Of a stretch of 64,000 nt of DNA, positions 16,763 to 24,959 are shown piece by piece. Origin of the DNA: Mucilaginibacter_A sp041088075 (GTDB lineage: Bacteria > Bacteroidota > Bacteroidia > Sphingobacteriales > Sphingobacteriaceae); assembly GCF_041088075.1 (NCBI RefSeq), contig NZ_JBGCVY010000037.1, positions 1-64,000 on the forward strand. The letters run 5' to 3'. The notes below the pieces were generated by a model. The model was not told where the DNA came from. It worked only from the letters and a program-made list of their open reading frames with translations, and made no database searches. Position 1 is the first letter of the stretch; each line of letters starts with the position of its first letter. Position numbers and translations under genes: made by a program.

Positions 16763-17989
16763 TTGAATAAAAAGAAAATAATCAACGACCCGGTTTACGG
16801 GTTCATCAGCATACCAACCGACCTGATTTTTGACTTGGTAGAACACCGTTATTTCCAGCGTTTGCGCTACATCAAGCAACTGGGAATGACACATTTAGTT
16901 TATCCCGGTGCTTTGCATACGCGTTTCCACCATGCGTTGGGTGCTTTGCATTTAATGGGTTTGGCGGTTGAAACATTGCGTACCAAAGATGTGGAAATTT
17001 CTGCGGAGGAAGAAGAAGCAGTAGAAATAGCCATTTTGCTGCACGATATTGGCCACGGCCCGTTTTCGCACGCGCTTGAAAATACCCTGGTAAAAGGAGT
17101 ATCGCACGAAATGATTTCGCGTTTGCTGATGGACCGGCTGAACAACGAGTTTAACGGGCAATTGGAAATGGCCATCAGCATCTTTAACGATACTTATCCA
17201 CGCCACTTTCTGCACCAGTTGGTTTCCGGGCAATTGGATATTGACCGGATGGATTATTTGAACCGCGACAGTTTTTTTACGGGCGTTACGGAAGGTGTCA
17301 TCAGTTTTGACCGGATTATAAAAATGCTAAACGTGCGCGATGACCATATTGTGGTGGAAGAAAAAGGCATTTACTCCGTCGAAAAATTCCTGATTGCGCG
17401 CCGTTTGATGTACTGGCAGGTTTATCTGCATAAAACCGTCATCGCTGCCGAAATGCTGCTGGTTAAAATCCTGGAACGCAGTCGGGAACTGGCTCTGAGC
17501 GGTGCCGTTTTGTTTGCCACGCCGGCCTTGGCGCACTTCCTCAATAAAAGTGTGGTAAAAGAAGCATTTGTGCTGGAGCCGAAGCATTTGGATGCTTTTA
17601 TCAGTTTGGATGATACGGATATTTTATCGGCCATTAAGGTTTGGGTAAACCATTCGGATTTTATCTTGTCTGACCTCTGCAAACGTTTTATCAACCGAAA
17701 CTTGTACAAAGTAGAACTCAGCAACACGCCGCCGACTTTAGACCAAACTGTGGAATTGAAGCAACTGGCCATCCAAAAATTTGGTTTGGTGGATGAAGAA
17801 GATGCTGGTTATTACGTATTTACAGACCGCGTGGTAAATGATGCGTACAAAGTTGGCGACGAAAACATCCGCATTTTGCTGAAGAACGGCGAAGTGCAGG
17901 ATATTGCCGATGCCAGCGATAACTCCAACCTGATTTCCTTGTCAAAACGCGTCATCAAATATGTGCTGTGCGTAATTAAAGGTTTGTAA
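16763..17989 (+). CDS. HD domain phosphohydrolase (dNTPase-like)
   Basis: 408 residues from a TTG start at 16763. No upstream ATG exists and the conserved start (N)KKKIINDPVYGFI begins here. HD motif: His57 (RFHHALG), His94-Asp95 (LLHDIGHGPFSH), then LDIDRMDYLNRDSF. The family resembles deoxynucleoside triphosphate triphosphohydrolases and the SAMHD1 fold, so nucleotide hydrolysis is likely; the substrate is unknown. VVKEAF near residue 266 coincides with an exact dispersed 12-mer. It precedes lpxD by 62 bp. Confidence 0.88.
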   Translation: MNKKKIINDPVYGFISIPTDLIFDLVEHRYFQRLRYIKQLGMTHLVYPGALHTRFHHALGALHLMGLAVETLRTKDVEISAEEEEAVEIAILLHDIGHGPFSHALENTLVKGVSHEMISRLLMDRLNNEFNGQLEMAISIFNDTYPRHFLHQLVSGQLDIDRMDYLNRDSFFTGVTEGVISFDRIIKMLNVRDDHIVVEEKGIYSVEKFLIARRLMYWQVYLHKTVIAAEMLLVKILERSRELALSGAVLFATPALAHFLNKSVVKEAFVLEPKHLDAFISLDDTDILSAIKVWVNHSDFILSDLCKRFINRNLYKVELSNTPPTLDQTVELKQLAIQKFGLVDEEDAGYYVFTDRVVNDAYKVGDENIRILLKNGEVQDIADASDNSNLISLSKRVIKYVLCVIKGL

Positions 17990-18016
17990 CAATACTTTTG
18001 GCGGCAGGCTTAATAA

Positions 18017-18047
18017 TTTGCTGCTTTGATATTTAGAATTAAATTTG
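18017..18047 (+). promoter_or_regulatory. Bacteroidota-type promoter for lpxD
   Basis: TTTG at 18017-18020, a 19-bp spacer, then TAAATTTG at 18040-18047. This matches the TTTG-N19-TAnnTTTG consensus exactly. The -7 box ends only 4 bp before the lpxD ATG (18052), so the predicted transcript would be leaderless or nearly so. Confidence 0.6.
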
Positions 18048-18051
18048 TCCG

Positions 18052-19083
18052 ATGCAATTTACCGCACTTGAGATCAGCTTATTGTTAAACGGCACTGTTG
18101 AAGGTAAGCCTGAAGTAACGGTTGACCAGTTAGCGAAAATTGAAGAAGCAGAAGAAGGTTCGTTGTCTTTTTTGGCTAACCCAAAATACGAACAGTATTT
18201 ATATACCACCAAAGCTTCGGTAGTCATCATCAGCAACGAGCAGGTTTTAACAGAACCTGTTGCTGCAACTTTGGTCCGCGTAGAAAACCCATATGTGGCC
18301 ATTTCTGTTTTGCTCGAAAAATACAACCAGGGCAAATTGGCCAAAGCCGGGATCGAGCAGCCTTGTTTTATCCATCCTTCGGCAAAAATTGGCCAGGACG
18401 TTTACATTGGCGCTTTCACGTACATCGGCCCGAATGTTAAAATTGGCGATCATTGCCGCATCTACCCAAATTCTTTTCTGGCCGATAACGTACGCCTGGC
18501 CAGCAATGTTACTTTGTTTGCCGGTGTAAAAATCTATTTTGATTGTGTCATTGGCAATAACGTCATCATCCATTCGGGCGTCATTATTGGCGGCGATGGT
18601 TTTGGTTTTGCGCCGCAGGCCGATGGCAGTTACCAGAAAGTAAGCCAGATTGGAAACGTCATTATTGAAGATGACGTAGAAGTTGGCGCCAATACTACGA
18701 TTGACCGTGCAACAATGGGTTCAACAATCATCCGAAAAGGCGTGAAATTGGATAATTTGATTCAGATTGCACACAACGTAGAAATCGGCCAAAATACCGT
18801 TGTAGCCGCACAAACCGGGATTTCGGGCAGCACAAAAATTGGCGAAAACGTAATTTTGGGGGGCCAGGTTGGCGTGGTTGGGCATATCAATATTGCAAAA
18901 GGCTCGCAGGTGCAGGCGCAGTCCGGCATCAGCAGGTCAATCAACGAAGAAAATAAAAAATGGGCAGGCGCGCCGGCAACTAATTACCAGGACCATATGC
19001 GGTCGCAGGTGGTGTTGATGCGCTTGCCGGAAATCGAGAAAAAAATAGTCGCGCTGGAAAAGCAACTGGCGATGTTACAGTAG
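18052..19083 (+). CDS. lpxD: UDP-3-O-(3-hydroxyacyl)glucosamine N-acyltransferase
   Basis: 343 residues. The N-terminal uridine-binding domain (about 1-100: LAKIEEAEEGSLSFLANPKYEQYL) is followed by a left-handed beta helix of hexapeptide repeats (about 105-300: IGQDVYIGAFTYIG and onward). The catalytic His lies in LIQIAHNVEIG. It adds the N-linked acyl chain in lipid A synthesis, using acyl-ACP. It heads the operon lpxD, lpxC-fabZ, lpxA, ABC ATPase. The C-terminus ends with the trimer-forming helix. Confidence 0.95.
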   Translation: MQFTALEISLLLNGTVEGKPEVTVDQLAKIEEAEEGSLSFLANPKYEQYLYTTKASVVIISNEQVLTEPVAATLVRVENPYVAISVLLEKYNQGKLAKAGIEQPCFIHPSAKIGQDVYIGAFTYIGPNVKIGDHCRIYPNSFLADNVRLASNVTLFAGVKIYFDCVIGNNVIIHSGVIIGGDGFGFAPQADGSYQKVSQIGNVIIEDDVEVGANTTIDRATMGSTIIRKGVKLDNLIQIAHNVEIGQNTVVAAQTGISGSTKIGENVILGGQVGVVGHINIAKGSQVQAQSGISRSINEENKKWAGAPATNYQDHMRSQVVLMRLPEIEKKIVALEKQLAMLQ

Positions 19084-19126
19084 GAAACGGAGCTTCAAAA
19101 CTTAAAATCCGGGCAATAAAGATTTG

Positions 19127-20533
19127 ATGAGTATGAATGTAAAACAACGAACAATTAAAACCGAGGCTTCTGTATCGGGAACCGGCTTGCACACCGGAGA
19201 AAAAGTAACGATGACTTTTCGCCCGGCACCGGAAAACCACGGTTTTAAGTTCAGAAGGATAGATATCGAAGGGCAGCCGGTAATTGATGCCGATGTGGAT
19301 AACGTTACCGATACTTCCCGCGGAACGACGATCAGCCAAAACGGTGCCTTTGTAAATACCGTTGAACATGTACTTGCTGCTTTGGTTGGCCTGGAAGTAG
19401 ATAATGTTTTGATTGATTTGGACGGCCCTGAAACGCCAATTATGGACGGCAGCGCTATACAATATGTAGATGCTTTGCTGGAGGTTGGTTTTAAAGAACA
19501 GGAAGCCGACCGCGAATATTTTAACATTCCGTACAACATCCATTATTCTGAGCCTGACCGCAAAGTGGATATGGTGGCCATGCCGTTAGACGATTATCGT
19601 TTTACCTGCATGGTTGATTATAATTCGCCGGTTTTGGGTACGCAACACGCTACGATTTCTACCATTTCCGAATTCCGAAGGGAAATTGCTTCCTGCCGGA
19701 CTTTTTGTTTTTTGCATGAATTGGAAATGCTGCTGAAACATAACCTGATCAAAGGCGGCGATATCAACAATGCCATCGTGGTAGTTGACCGCGAAGTGAA
19801 CCGGGAAGAACTGCAGCATTTGGCCACTTTATTCAATAGAAAAGACATTGATGTTGCACCGCAAGGGATTTTAAACAACATCGAATTAAGGCATCAAAAC
19901 GAACCCGCGCGCCACAAATTATTGGATATGATCGGCGATTTGGCTTTGGTTGGCGTGCCGTTAAAAGGCCACATTATGGCTGCGCGCCCCGGCCATGCGG
20001 CCAACATTGCTTTCGCCAAAAAAATAAAAGCGCTGATCAAAAAAGAGCGTAATAAAAAGAGCTATCACTACTACAACCCCAACGCAAAACCGGTTTACGA
20101 TACGGTGCAGATCATGAACATTCTGCCGCACCGTCCGCCGATGCTGCTGATTGATAAGATCATGGAGCTGACCAAAACCCATGTTGTTGGCGTAAAAGCA
20201 GTAACCATGAACGAGCCTTTTTTTGCAGGCCATTTTCCCGGCGCGCCCGTTATGCCCGGTGTTTTGCAGATTGAAGCCATGGCGCAAACCGGCGGGATTT
20301 TGGTGCTAAACACCGTTCCTGATCCGGAAAACTGGCTGACCCTGTTTTTAAAGATCGAAAATGCGCGGTTTAAAGACAAAGTTTTGCCGGGCGATACCTT
20401 GGTTTTCCGTTGTGATCTGCTGGCGCCCATCCGCCGCGGCATTGCGCAAATGAAAGGCATTGGTTTTGTGGGCGAAAAAATTGTGGTAGAAGCCGAGTTG
20501 ATGGCGCAAATCGTTAGATACAAAAACGCATGA
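19127..20533 (+). CDS. lpxC: bifunctional LpxC deacetylase / FabZ dehydratase
   Basis: 468 residues from ATG 19127 (ATG 19133 is also possible). The LpxC half (about 1-300) deacetylates UDP-3-O-acyl-GlcNAc, the committed lipid A step. Its zinc ligands are His81 (NTVEHVL), His263 and Asp267 (ARHKLLDMIGD). The FabZ half (about 320-465) dehydrates 3-hydroxyacyl-ACP, with catalytic His369 and Glu383 in HFPGAPVMPGVLQIEAMAQ. This fusion is typical of Bacteroidota. lpxA overlaps its stop by 4 bp (ATGA), indicating translational coupling. Confidence 0.95.
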   Translation: MSMNVKQRTIKTEASVSGTGLHTGEKVTMTFRPAPENHGFKFRRIDIEGQPVIDADVDNVTDTSRGTTISQNGAFVNTVEHVLAALVGLEVDNVLIDLDGPETPIMDGSAIQYVDALLEVGFKEQEADREYFNIPYNIHYSEPDRKVDMVAMPLDDYRFTCMVDYNSPVLGTQHATISTISEFRREIASCRTFCFLHELEMLLKHNLIKGGDINNAIVVVDREVNREELQHLATLFNRKDIDVAPQGILNNIELRHQNEPARHKLLDMIGDLALVGVPLKGHIMAARPGHAANIAFAKKIKALIKKERNKKSYHYYNPNAKPVYDTVQIMNILPHRPPMLLIDKIMELTKTHVVGVKAVTMNEPFFAGHFPGAPVMPGVLQIEAMAQTGGILVLNTVPDPENWLTLFLKIENARFKDKVLPGDTLVFRCDLLAPIRRGIAQMKGIGFVGEKIVVEAELMAQIVRYKNA

Positions 20534-21321
20534 CCCAACCTTTAGCATACATTCATCCCGAAGCAAAAATAGCCGATAATGTAACCATTGAGCCTTTTGT
20601 TGCCATTTATGGCGATGTGGAAATTGGCGAAGGAACCTGGATCGGCTCGAACGTAACCATTATGGATGGTGCGCGGATTGGCAAAAACTGCCGCATTTTT
20701 CCGGGCGCTGTTATCTCGGCCATTCCGCAGGATTTAAAATTTGCCGGCGAAAAAACCACGGTCGAAATTGGCAACAACACCACCATCCGCGAATGCGTAA
20801 CCATTAACCGCGGCACTAAAGACCGCTGGAAAACCACGGTTGGCAACAATTGCCTCATCATGGCTTATTGCCACGTCGGCCACGATTGCCAGATTGGCAA
20901 CAATTGCATTTTTTCTAACAATACCACTTTGGCCGGCCACGTCAGTATTGATGATTTTGTAGTTTTGGCCGGTATGGTTGCCGTCCATCAGTTTTGCCAT
21001 ATTGGTGCGCACGCTTTTGTTACCGGTGGATCTTTAGTGCGCAAAGATGTGCCGCCGTATGTAAAAGCAGCGCGCGAACCCTTGTCTTACGTAGGCATTA
21101 ATTCGGTTGGTTTGCGGCGAAGGGGTTATTCTTCGGATCAGATCAACGAAATCCAGGATATTTACCGGACTATTTTTGTGAAGCGTTTGAACCTGAGCAA
21201 TGCTCTGTACATGATCGAAGCCGAACGCCAGCCCACAGAAATCCGCGATGAAATACTGGATTTTATCCGAAATTCAAACCGTGGCATTATGAAAGGTTTT
21301 GGCAACCCTTCTTCTTTTTAA
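20530..21321 (+). CDS. lpxA: UDP-N-acetylglucosamine O-acyltransferase
   Basis: 263 residues. Hexapeptide beta-helix from about 8 to 190 (IHPEAKIADNVTIEPF and onward), catalytic His118 in MAYCHVGHDC, and a C-terminal helical domain (about 195-263) with GLRRRGYSSDQI. It performs the first lipid A step, transferring 3-hydroxyacyl from ACP to UDP-GlcNAc. The start overlaps the lpxC-fabZ stop. The ABC ATPase starts 6 bp downstream. Confidence 0.96.
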   Translation: MTQPLAYIHPEAKIADNVTIEPFVAIYGDVEIGEGTWIGSNVTIMDGARIGKNCRIFPGAVISAIPQDLKFAGEKTTVEIGNNTTIRECVTINRGTKDRWKTTVGNNCLIMAYCHVGHDCQIGNNCIFSNNTTLAGHVSIDDFVVLAGMVAVHQFCHIGAHAFVTGGSLVRKDVPPYVKAAREPLSYVGINSVGLRRRGYSSDQINEIQDIYRTIFVKRLNLSNALYMIEAERQPTEIRDEILDFIRNSNRGIMKGFGNPSSF

Positions 21322-21327
21322 CATTTG

Positions 21328-21954
21328 ATGGAAATCGTTCTGGAAAACCTGGGCCGGCGTTTTAACCGCGATTGGATTTTCAGGAACATCAATTATACTT
21401 TTTCATCAACCCAAACTTATGCCATTTTGGGCATCAACGGTTCGGGGAAATCCACTTTACTACAAATTTTAAACGGAAGCTTGTCGCCTTCCGAAGGAAA
21501 AATATGCTTCTTTTATCGGCATAAAATTGTTGAGGTTGAGCAGGTTTACCGGCATGTAAGTTTGGCCGCACCTTATTTAGAATTGATCGAAGAATTTACG
21601 TTGAGTGAGATTATTGATTTCCATTTTCAATTTAAAACCTACCAAAGCGGCACCGACCGGAATAAAATCATCGAACTGTTGCAAATGGACAACAGCAAAA
21701 ACAAATTGCTCCGTTATTTTTCTTCCGGGATGAAACAGCGCGTAAAATTAGCCTTGGCTTTTTGTACCGATACGCCTTTGTTGATGCTGGACGAACCGAC
21801 GGCAAACCTCGACACGCAGGGGATTAACTGGTATTTGCAATTGATCGAACAATTTTCCGCCAATCGCCTCACGATCATCTGTTCTAACCAGGAACACGAA
21901 TATCAGTTTTGCCAGAACCGTTTGCATATTTCGGATTACAAGAAAAAAAGCTGA
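21328..21954 (+). CDS. ABC transporter ATP-binding protein
   Basis: 208 residues from ATG 21328. Walker A GINGSGKST (about 36-44), signature FSSGMKQR, Walker B LLMLDEPTANLD. The switch region reads IICSNQEHEYQ, with Asn in place of the usual His. It is a lone ATPase at the end of the lipid A operon, so envelope transport is a reasonable guess. Residues KICFFYRHKIVEVE are encoded by a full 26-bp copy of the intergenic repeat (21504-21529). The stop TGA shares bases with a sister-form repeat. Confidence 0.88.
   Translation: MEIVLENLGRRFNRDWIFRNINYTFSSTQTYAILGINGSGKSTLLQILNGSLSPSEGKICFFYRHKIVEVEQVYRHVSLAAPYLELIEEFTLSEIIDFHFQFKTYQSGTDRNKIIELLQMDNSKNKLLRYFSSGMKQRVKLALAFCTDTPLLMLDEPTANLDTQGINWYLQLIEQFSANRLTIICSNQEHEYQFCQNRLHISDYKKKS
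21504..21529 (+). repeat. full-length dispersed repeat inside the ABC ATPase gene
   Basis: Exact 12-mer plus the extension TCGGCATAAAATTG, identical to intergenic copies such as 22614. It is read in frame as C-F-F-Y-R-H-K-I, in a loop between Walker A and the Q-loop region. Confidence 0.92.
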
Positions 21955-21977
21955 TACTGTTTTTACCGGCATAAAAT
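21953..21977 (+). repeat. sister-form repeat overlapping the ABC ATPase stop
   Basis: GATACTGTTTTTA then CCGGCATAAAAT. The GA of the stop codon TGA (21952-21954) belongs to the repeat. Confidence 0.88.
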
Positions 21978-21997
21978 CAGTGGTTGCAACAACAGCT

Positions 21998-22028
21998 TTT
22001 GTTTCTTTCCGGCCGATTGCTAATTTTG
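21998..22028 (+). promoter_or_regulatory. Bacteroidota-type promoter for efp
   Basis: TTTG (21998-22001), 19-bp spacer, TAATTTTG (22021-22028). An exact consensus match that places the start site about 15 bp before the efp ATG. Confidence 0.65.
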
Positions 22029-22049
22029 CGGCTCTCAAACGATAAAATT

Positions 22050-22610
22050 ATGGCCAAAGCATCTGATATAAAAAATGGCAATGTGCTGCGTTTCAACGGC
22101 GAGTTGGTGCAGGTTGAAGAATTGATCCACCGCACGCCGGGCAATTTGCGTGCTTTTTACCAGGCTCGTATGCGCAACGTAAAAAGCGGAAAGCTGGTAG
22201 AATACCGTTTCCGTACCGACGAGGAAGTTGAAATTGCCCGTGTAGAAACCAGCGATTACCAGTATTTGTATGAAGACGGCAACGATTTGGTGGTGATGGA
22301 CAACGCGACGTACGAGCAGTTTAACGTGCCGAAATTTCTGTTCGGCAATGCGGTTAAATTTTTAAAAGAAGGCGCAAATGTGATTGTTGCTTTTGAAAGC
22401 GATGAACCGATCATGGCCAAAGCGCCTGCCTCGGCCGAACTGGAAATTACTTACACCGAGCCTGCCGTAAAAGGCGATACCTCAACCGGCGCCTTAAAAA
22501 ATGCAACTGTTGAAACTGGCGCCGAAATTAAAGTGCCTTTGTTCATCAACCTGGGCGATAAAGTTAAAGTTGATACCGCAACCGGCAATTATGTAGAGCG
22601 TGTGAAGTAA
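22050..22610 (+). CDS. efp: elongation factor P
   Basis: 186 residues from ATG 22050; the open frame extends 22 codons upstream, but MAKASDIKNGNVLRF is the family start and the promoter overlaps the extension. The three OB/KOW domains are recognisable (VEYRFRTDEEVEIARVE; YTEPAVKGDTST; VPLFINLGDKVKVDT). EF-P relieves ribosome stalling at polyproline. The tip loop of domain I reads RTPGNLRAF: Asn occupies the place of the modified Lys34 in PGKGQAF of E. coli. A hairpin terminator follows. Confidence 0.94.
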   Translation: MAKASDIKNGNVLRFNGELVQVEELIHRTPGNLRAFYQARMRNVKSGKLVEYRFRTDEEVEIARVETSDYQYLYEDGNDLVVMDNATYEQFNVPKFLFGNAVKFLKEGANVIVAFESDEPIMAKAPASAELEITYTEPAVKGDTSTGALKNATVETGAEIKVPLFINLGDKVKVDTATGNYVERVK

Positions 22611-22613
22611 GCG

Positions 22614-22639
22614 ATGCTTCTTTTATCGGCATAAAATTA
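22614..22639 (+). repeat. solo 12-mer repeat after efp
   Basis: Exact 12-mer with TCGGCATAAAATTAG, 3 bp after the efp stop and immediately before its terminator. Confidence 0.9.
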
Positions 22640-22666
22640 GCAGCACTGTTTTGGTGCTGCTTTTTT
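22639..22666 (+). terminator. efp terminator
   Basis: AGCAGCAC and GTGCTGC pair around TGTTTTG and are followed by six T. Confidence 0.85.
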
Positions 22667-22747
22667 GTCATCCTGAACTTGTTTCAGGATCCCTCTTGCA
22701 AAGTAAAAACCTTTATAGTGAGATGCCGAAACAAGTTCGGCATGACA
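22666..22747. repeat. GTCATCCTGAAC-type inverted repeat pair
   Basis: TGTCATCCTGAACTTG / TTTCAGGATC at the left and GATGCCGAAACAAGTTCGG / CATGACA at the right form an imperfect inverted pair. I recall this as a widespread intergenic repeat in many bacterial genomes. A further degenerate piece (TTTCTCCCGTTAG, GAAATGACAG) follows at 22770-22798. Confidence 0.7.
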
Positions 22748-22803
22748 GAAAGCAATATTATTGAAAGAGGATTTCTCCCGTTAGTTGAAATGACAGAAAA
22801 AAC

Positions 22804-24351
22804 CTACGCCAATAAATCAGCCAAAATCAAATCCACCGAAAGCTTTTGCTGTTCCCCGGTCTGCATATTTTTAAAAGCCAGCAAACCGCTTTGCATTTCT
22901 TCGCTGCCGATGACAATGGTAAAAGGGATTTTTTTATTGTTGGCGTAATCCAACTGCTTCTTGATTTTTGCGCCCGGCGGGTACAACTCGGCACGGATTT
23001 CCTGTTGCCGTAATTGGTTTACTAACCGGAAACCGTAGTTTTCAAATTCTTTATCGAAGCAGCAAATCAAAACTTGTGTACCTTGCGTGGCATCTTCTGG
23101 GAAAAGTTTCAGTTCTTCCAGCACATCATAAATCCGGTCGGCACCAAAAGAAATCCCGGCTCCGGTTAGTTTTTGTTTTGGATCAAACATTCCCGTTAAA
23201 TCATCGTAACGGCCGCCGCCGCCAATGCTGCCCATAGCCACTTCGTTGGTTTTTACTTCGAAAATGGCACCGGTATAATAGTTTAAACCGCGGGCAAGCG
23301 TAATATCCAGTTCCAGCTTTGCTGTTTTTATCGTGCAATTTTTTAAGTAGGTAAAAACAGCATTTAATTCTTCGATTCCTTTTAAACCAATTTCAGAAGT
23401 TTGCAATACTTCTTTTAAGGCAGTTAATTTCGTTTCGTTGTTTCCTTCTAATAAAATTACGGGCGTAAGTTTTAATAAATCATCTTCGGTAAAACCGCGT
23501 TCCAACAGTTCTTTATTTACGCCTTCCATCCCGATTTTATCCAATTTATCAATGGCAACTGTCATGTCCACAATCAATTCCGGCTTGCCAATAATTTCGG
23601 CAATTCCGGATAAAATCTTACGGTTGTTGATTTTGATTGTGAAATCCTTTAAACCGAAATTGCTTAAAGCTTCGTCATAAATTAGGATAAATTCAGCTTC
23701 GTTCAACAAAGAATCAGAACCAACCACATCGGCATCGCATTGGTAAAACTCGCGGTAACGGCCTTTTTGCGGACGATCGGCACGCCAAACCGGCTGCACC
23801 TGGAAACGTTTAAAAGGAAAAGTGATTTCGTTTTGGTGGGAAACGACGTAACGTGCGAAGGGAACGGTTAAGTCGTAGCGGAGGGCTTTTTCGGAAATTT
23901 CACTTGTTCTTAAAAAGCTTTTATTATTCTCAAGAGATGCTCTTTTCAAATCTTCGCCTACTGCGTTTTTTATATATTCAATAGGATTTCTTTTAAAATC
24001 TTCGTTCATTTCTTTAAAAGTTTGATCGAAAGAAGAATTAGTTGGATAAGCTAAATCTTCATAATACATAGCAGCCTCAAGAGATCTAATTAATTTCATG
24101 AAAGCTTTATAGAAATTCGTTTTTTCAAAATATTCACCCGAATCCAAAATCTTAAAAATCAGTTTATCACCTTCATCGCCATATTTCCCGGTCAATGTTT
24201 CCAGGTTTTCCATCGAAGGCGTTTGGATTTCCTGGTAGCCGTATTTGCGGAATACTGTTTTTATCGTATCAAAAATGTAATTGCGTTTGGCCATTTCGGC
24301 GGGCGAGAAATCGCGGGTGCCTTTCGGTACAGCTATTTTGTTGGATGCCAT
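22804..24351 (-). CDS. hisS: histidyl-tRNA synthetase with an internal insertion
   Basis: 515 residues, about 55 longer than I expect for Bacteroidota HisRS. Class II core: motif 1 around EIQTPSMENLETLTGKYG, LRYDLTVPFARY, motif 2 region RADRPQKGRYREFYQCD, histidine A motif LARGLNYYTG, and motif 3 GSIGGGGRYDDL. The C-terminal anticodon-binding domain (about 415-510) is intact. Residues about 75-150 (nt 23902-24129) are a Lys/Asn/Glu-rich helical insertion encoded by visibly more AT-rich DNA than the flanks. It is in frame, so the enzyme is probably functional. Confidence 0.93.
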   Translation of the reverse strand: MASNKIAVPKGTRDFSPAEMAKRNYIFDTIKTVFRKYGYQEIQTPSMENLETLTGKYGDEGDKLIFKILDSGEYFEKTNFYKAFMKLIRSLEAAMYYEDLAYPTNSSFDQTFKEMNEDFKRNPIEYIKNAVGEDLKRASLENNKSFLRTSEISEKALRYDLTVPFARYVVSHQNEITFPFKRFQVQPVWRADRPQKGRYREFYQCDADVVGSDSLLNEAEFILIYDEALSNFGLKDFTIKINNRKILSGIAEIIGKPELIVDMTVAIDKLDKIGMEGVNKELLERGFTEDDLLKLTPVILLEGNNETKLTALKEVLQTSEIGLKGIEELNAVFTYLKNCTIKTAKLELDITLARGLNYYTGAIFEVKTNEVAMGSIGGGGRYDDLTGMFDPKQKLTGAGISFGADRIYDVLEELKLFPEDATQGTQVLICCFDKEFENYGFRLVNQLRQQEIRAELYPPGAKIKKQLDYANNKKIPFTIVIGSEEMQSGLLAFKNMQTGEQQKLSVDLILADLLA

Positions 24352-24355
24352 GCCG

Positions 24356-24363
24356 CAAAGGTA
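24356..24363 (-). promoter_or_regulatory. putative -7 box at the hisS start
   Basis: On the minus strand TACCTTTG fits TAnnTTTG and ends 4 bp before the hisS ATG. There is no clear TTTG 19 bp upstream, so it is weaker than the lpxD and efp promoters. Confidence 0.35.
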
Positions 24364-24442
24364 AAAAAAATGACTTAGGGCTAATTGTGTAATCGCTTTG
24401 CAGGCCTAGTTAGTTTAAGTAAAATTTATAGTTTTGGTAAAT

Positions 24443-24949
24443 ATGGATATCGTAATCGCCCAAAATCCCCGGTTTATTATTCGTCAGTTTTTGCCCGAAG
24501 AAGAAGGAATCTATGTTGAACTTTTAGCTGATGCGGAAGTTGCCTTGTATCTTCCAAAACGCACCAAAGAAGAAAATCAACAAATTTTTAAAACAGCTTT
24601 GCAGGATTATGCAGCAGGCGAAGTATTAGGAAAATGGGGGATTTTTGATGCAGCAGACAATGGTTTCATCGGTATGTGTTTGCTACGGTATTTTGATGAA
24701 AACGGTTCGGTAGAAATTGGTTATAGCCTGCACAAAAAATATTGGGGCAAAGGAATTGCAACGGCAATGGCGAAAGCGTTGATCGGTTATGCTTTCGACA
24801 GAACAGCTACCCAGGAAATTGTTGCGGTAACGGCGCCGGAAAACGTTGGTTCGCAACGGGTTTTAGAAAAAGCAGGATTAATCAGGCAGGAAAATATCAA
24901 CCGTTACGGTGCAGAAGCCGCTTTTTTTAAATTGCCTAAAGTGGATTGA
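24443..24949 (+). CDS. GNAT family N-acetyltransferase (RimJ/RimL type)
   Basis: 168 residues from ATG 24443. RFIIRQFLPEEEGIYVELLAD is the typical beginning of the acetyltransf_3 fold. GSVEIGYSLHKKYWGKGIATAMAKALI holds the acetyl-CoA pyrophosphate loop (GKGIATA), and VTAPENVGSQRVLEKAGL is the C-terminal signature. It probably acetylates a small amine or a protein N-terminus; the substrate is not evident. It stands alone between hisS and a toxin-antitoxin pair transcribed towards it. Confidence 0.88.
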   Translation: MDIVIAQNPRFIIRQFLPEEEGIYVELLADAEVALYLPKRTKEENQQIFKTALQDYAAGEVLGKWGIFDAADNGFIGMCLLRYFDENGSVEIGYSLHKKYWGKGIATAMAKALIGYAFDRTATQEIVAVTAPENVGSQRVLEKAGLIRQENINRYGAEAAFFKLPKVD

Positions 24950-24959
24950 AGTTGATTTG

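Noticed and set aside
22679..22948. 89-codon frame between efp and hisS
   Set aside because: It runs through an inverted intergenic repeat and into the antisense of hisS; no coding features.
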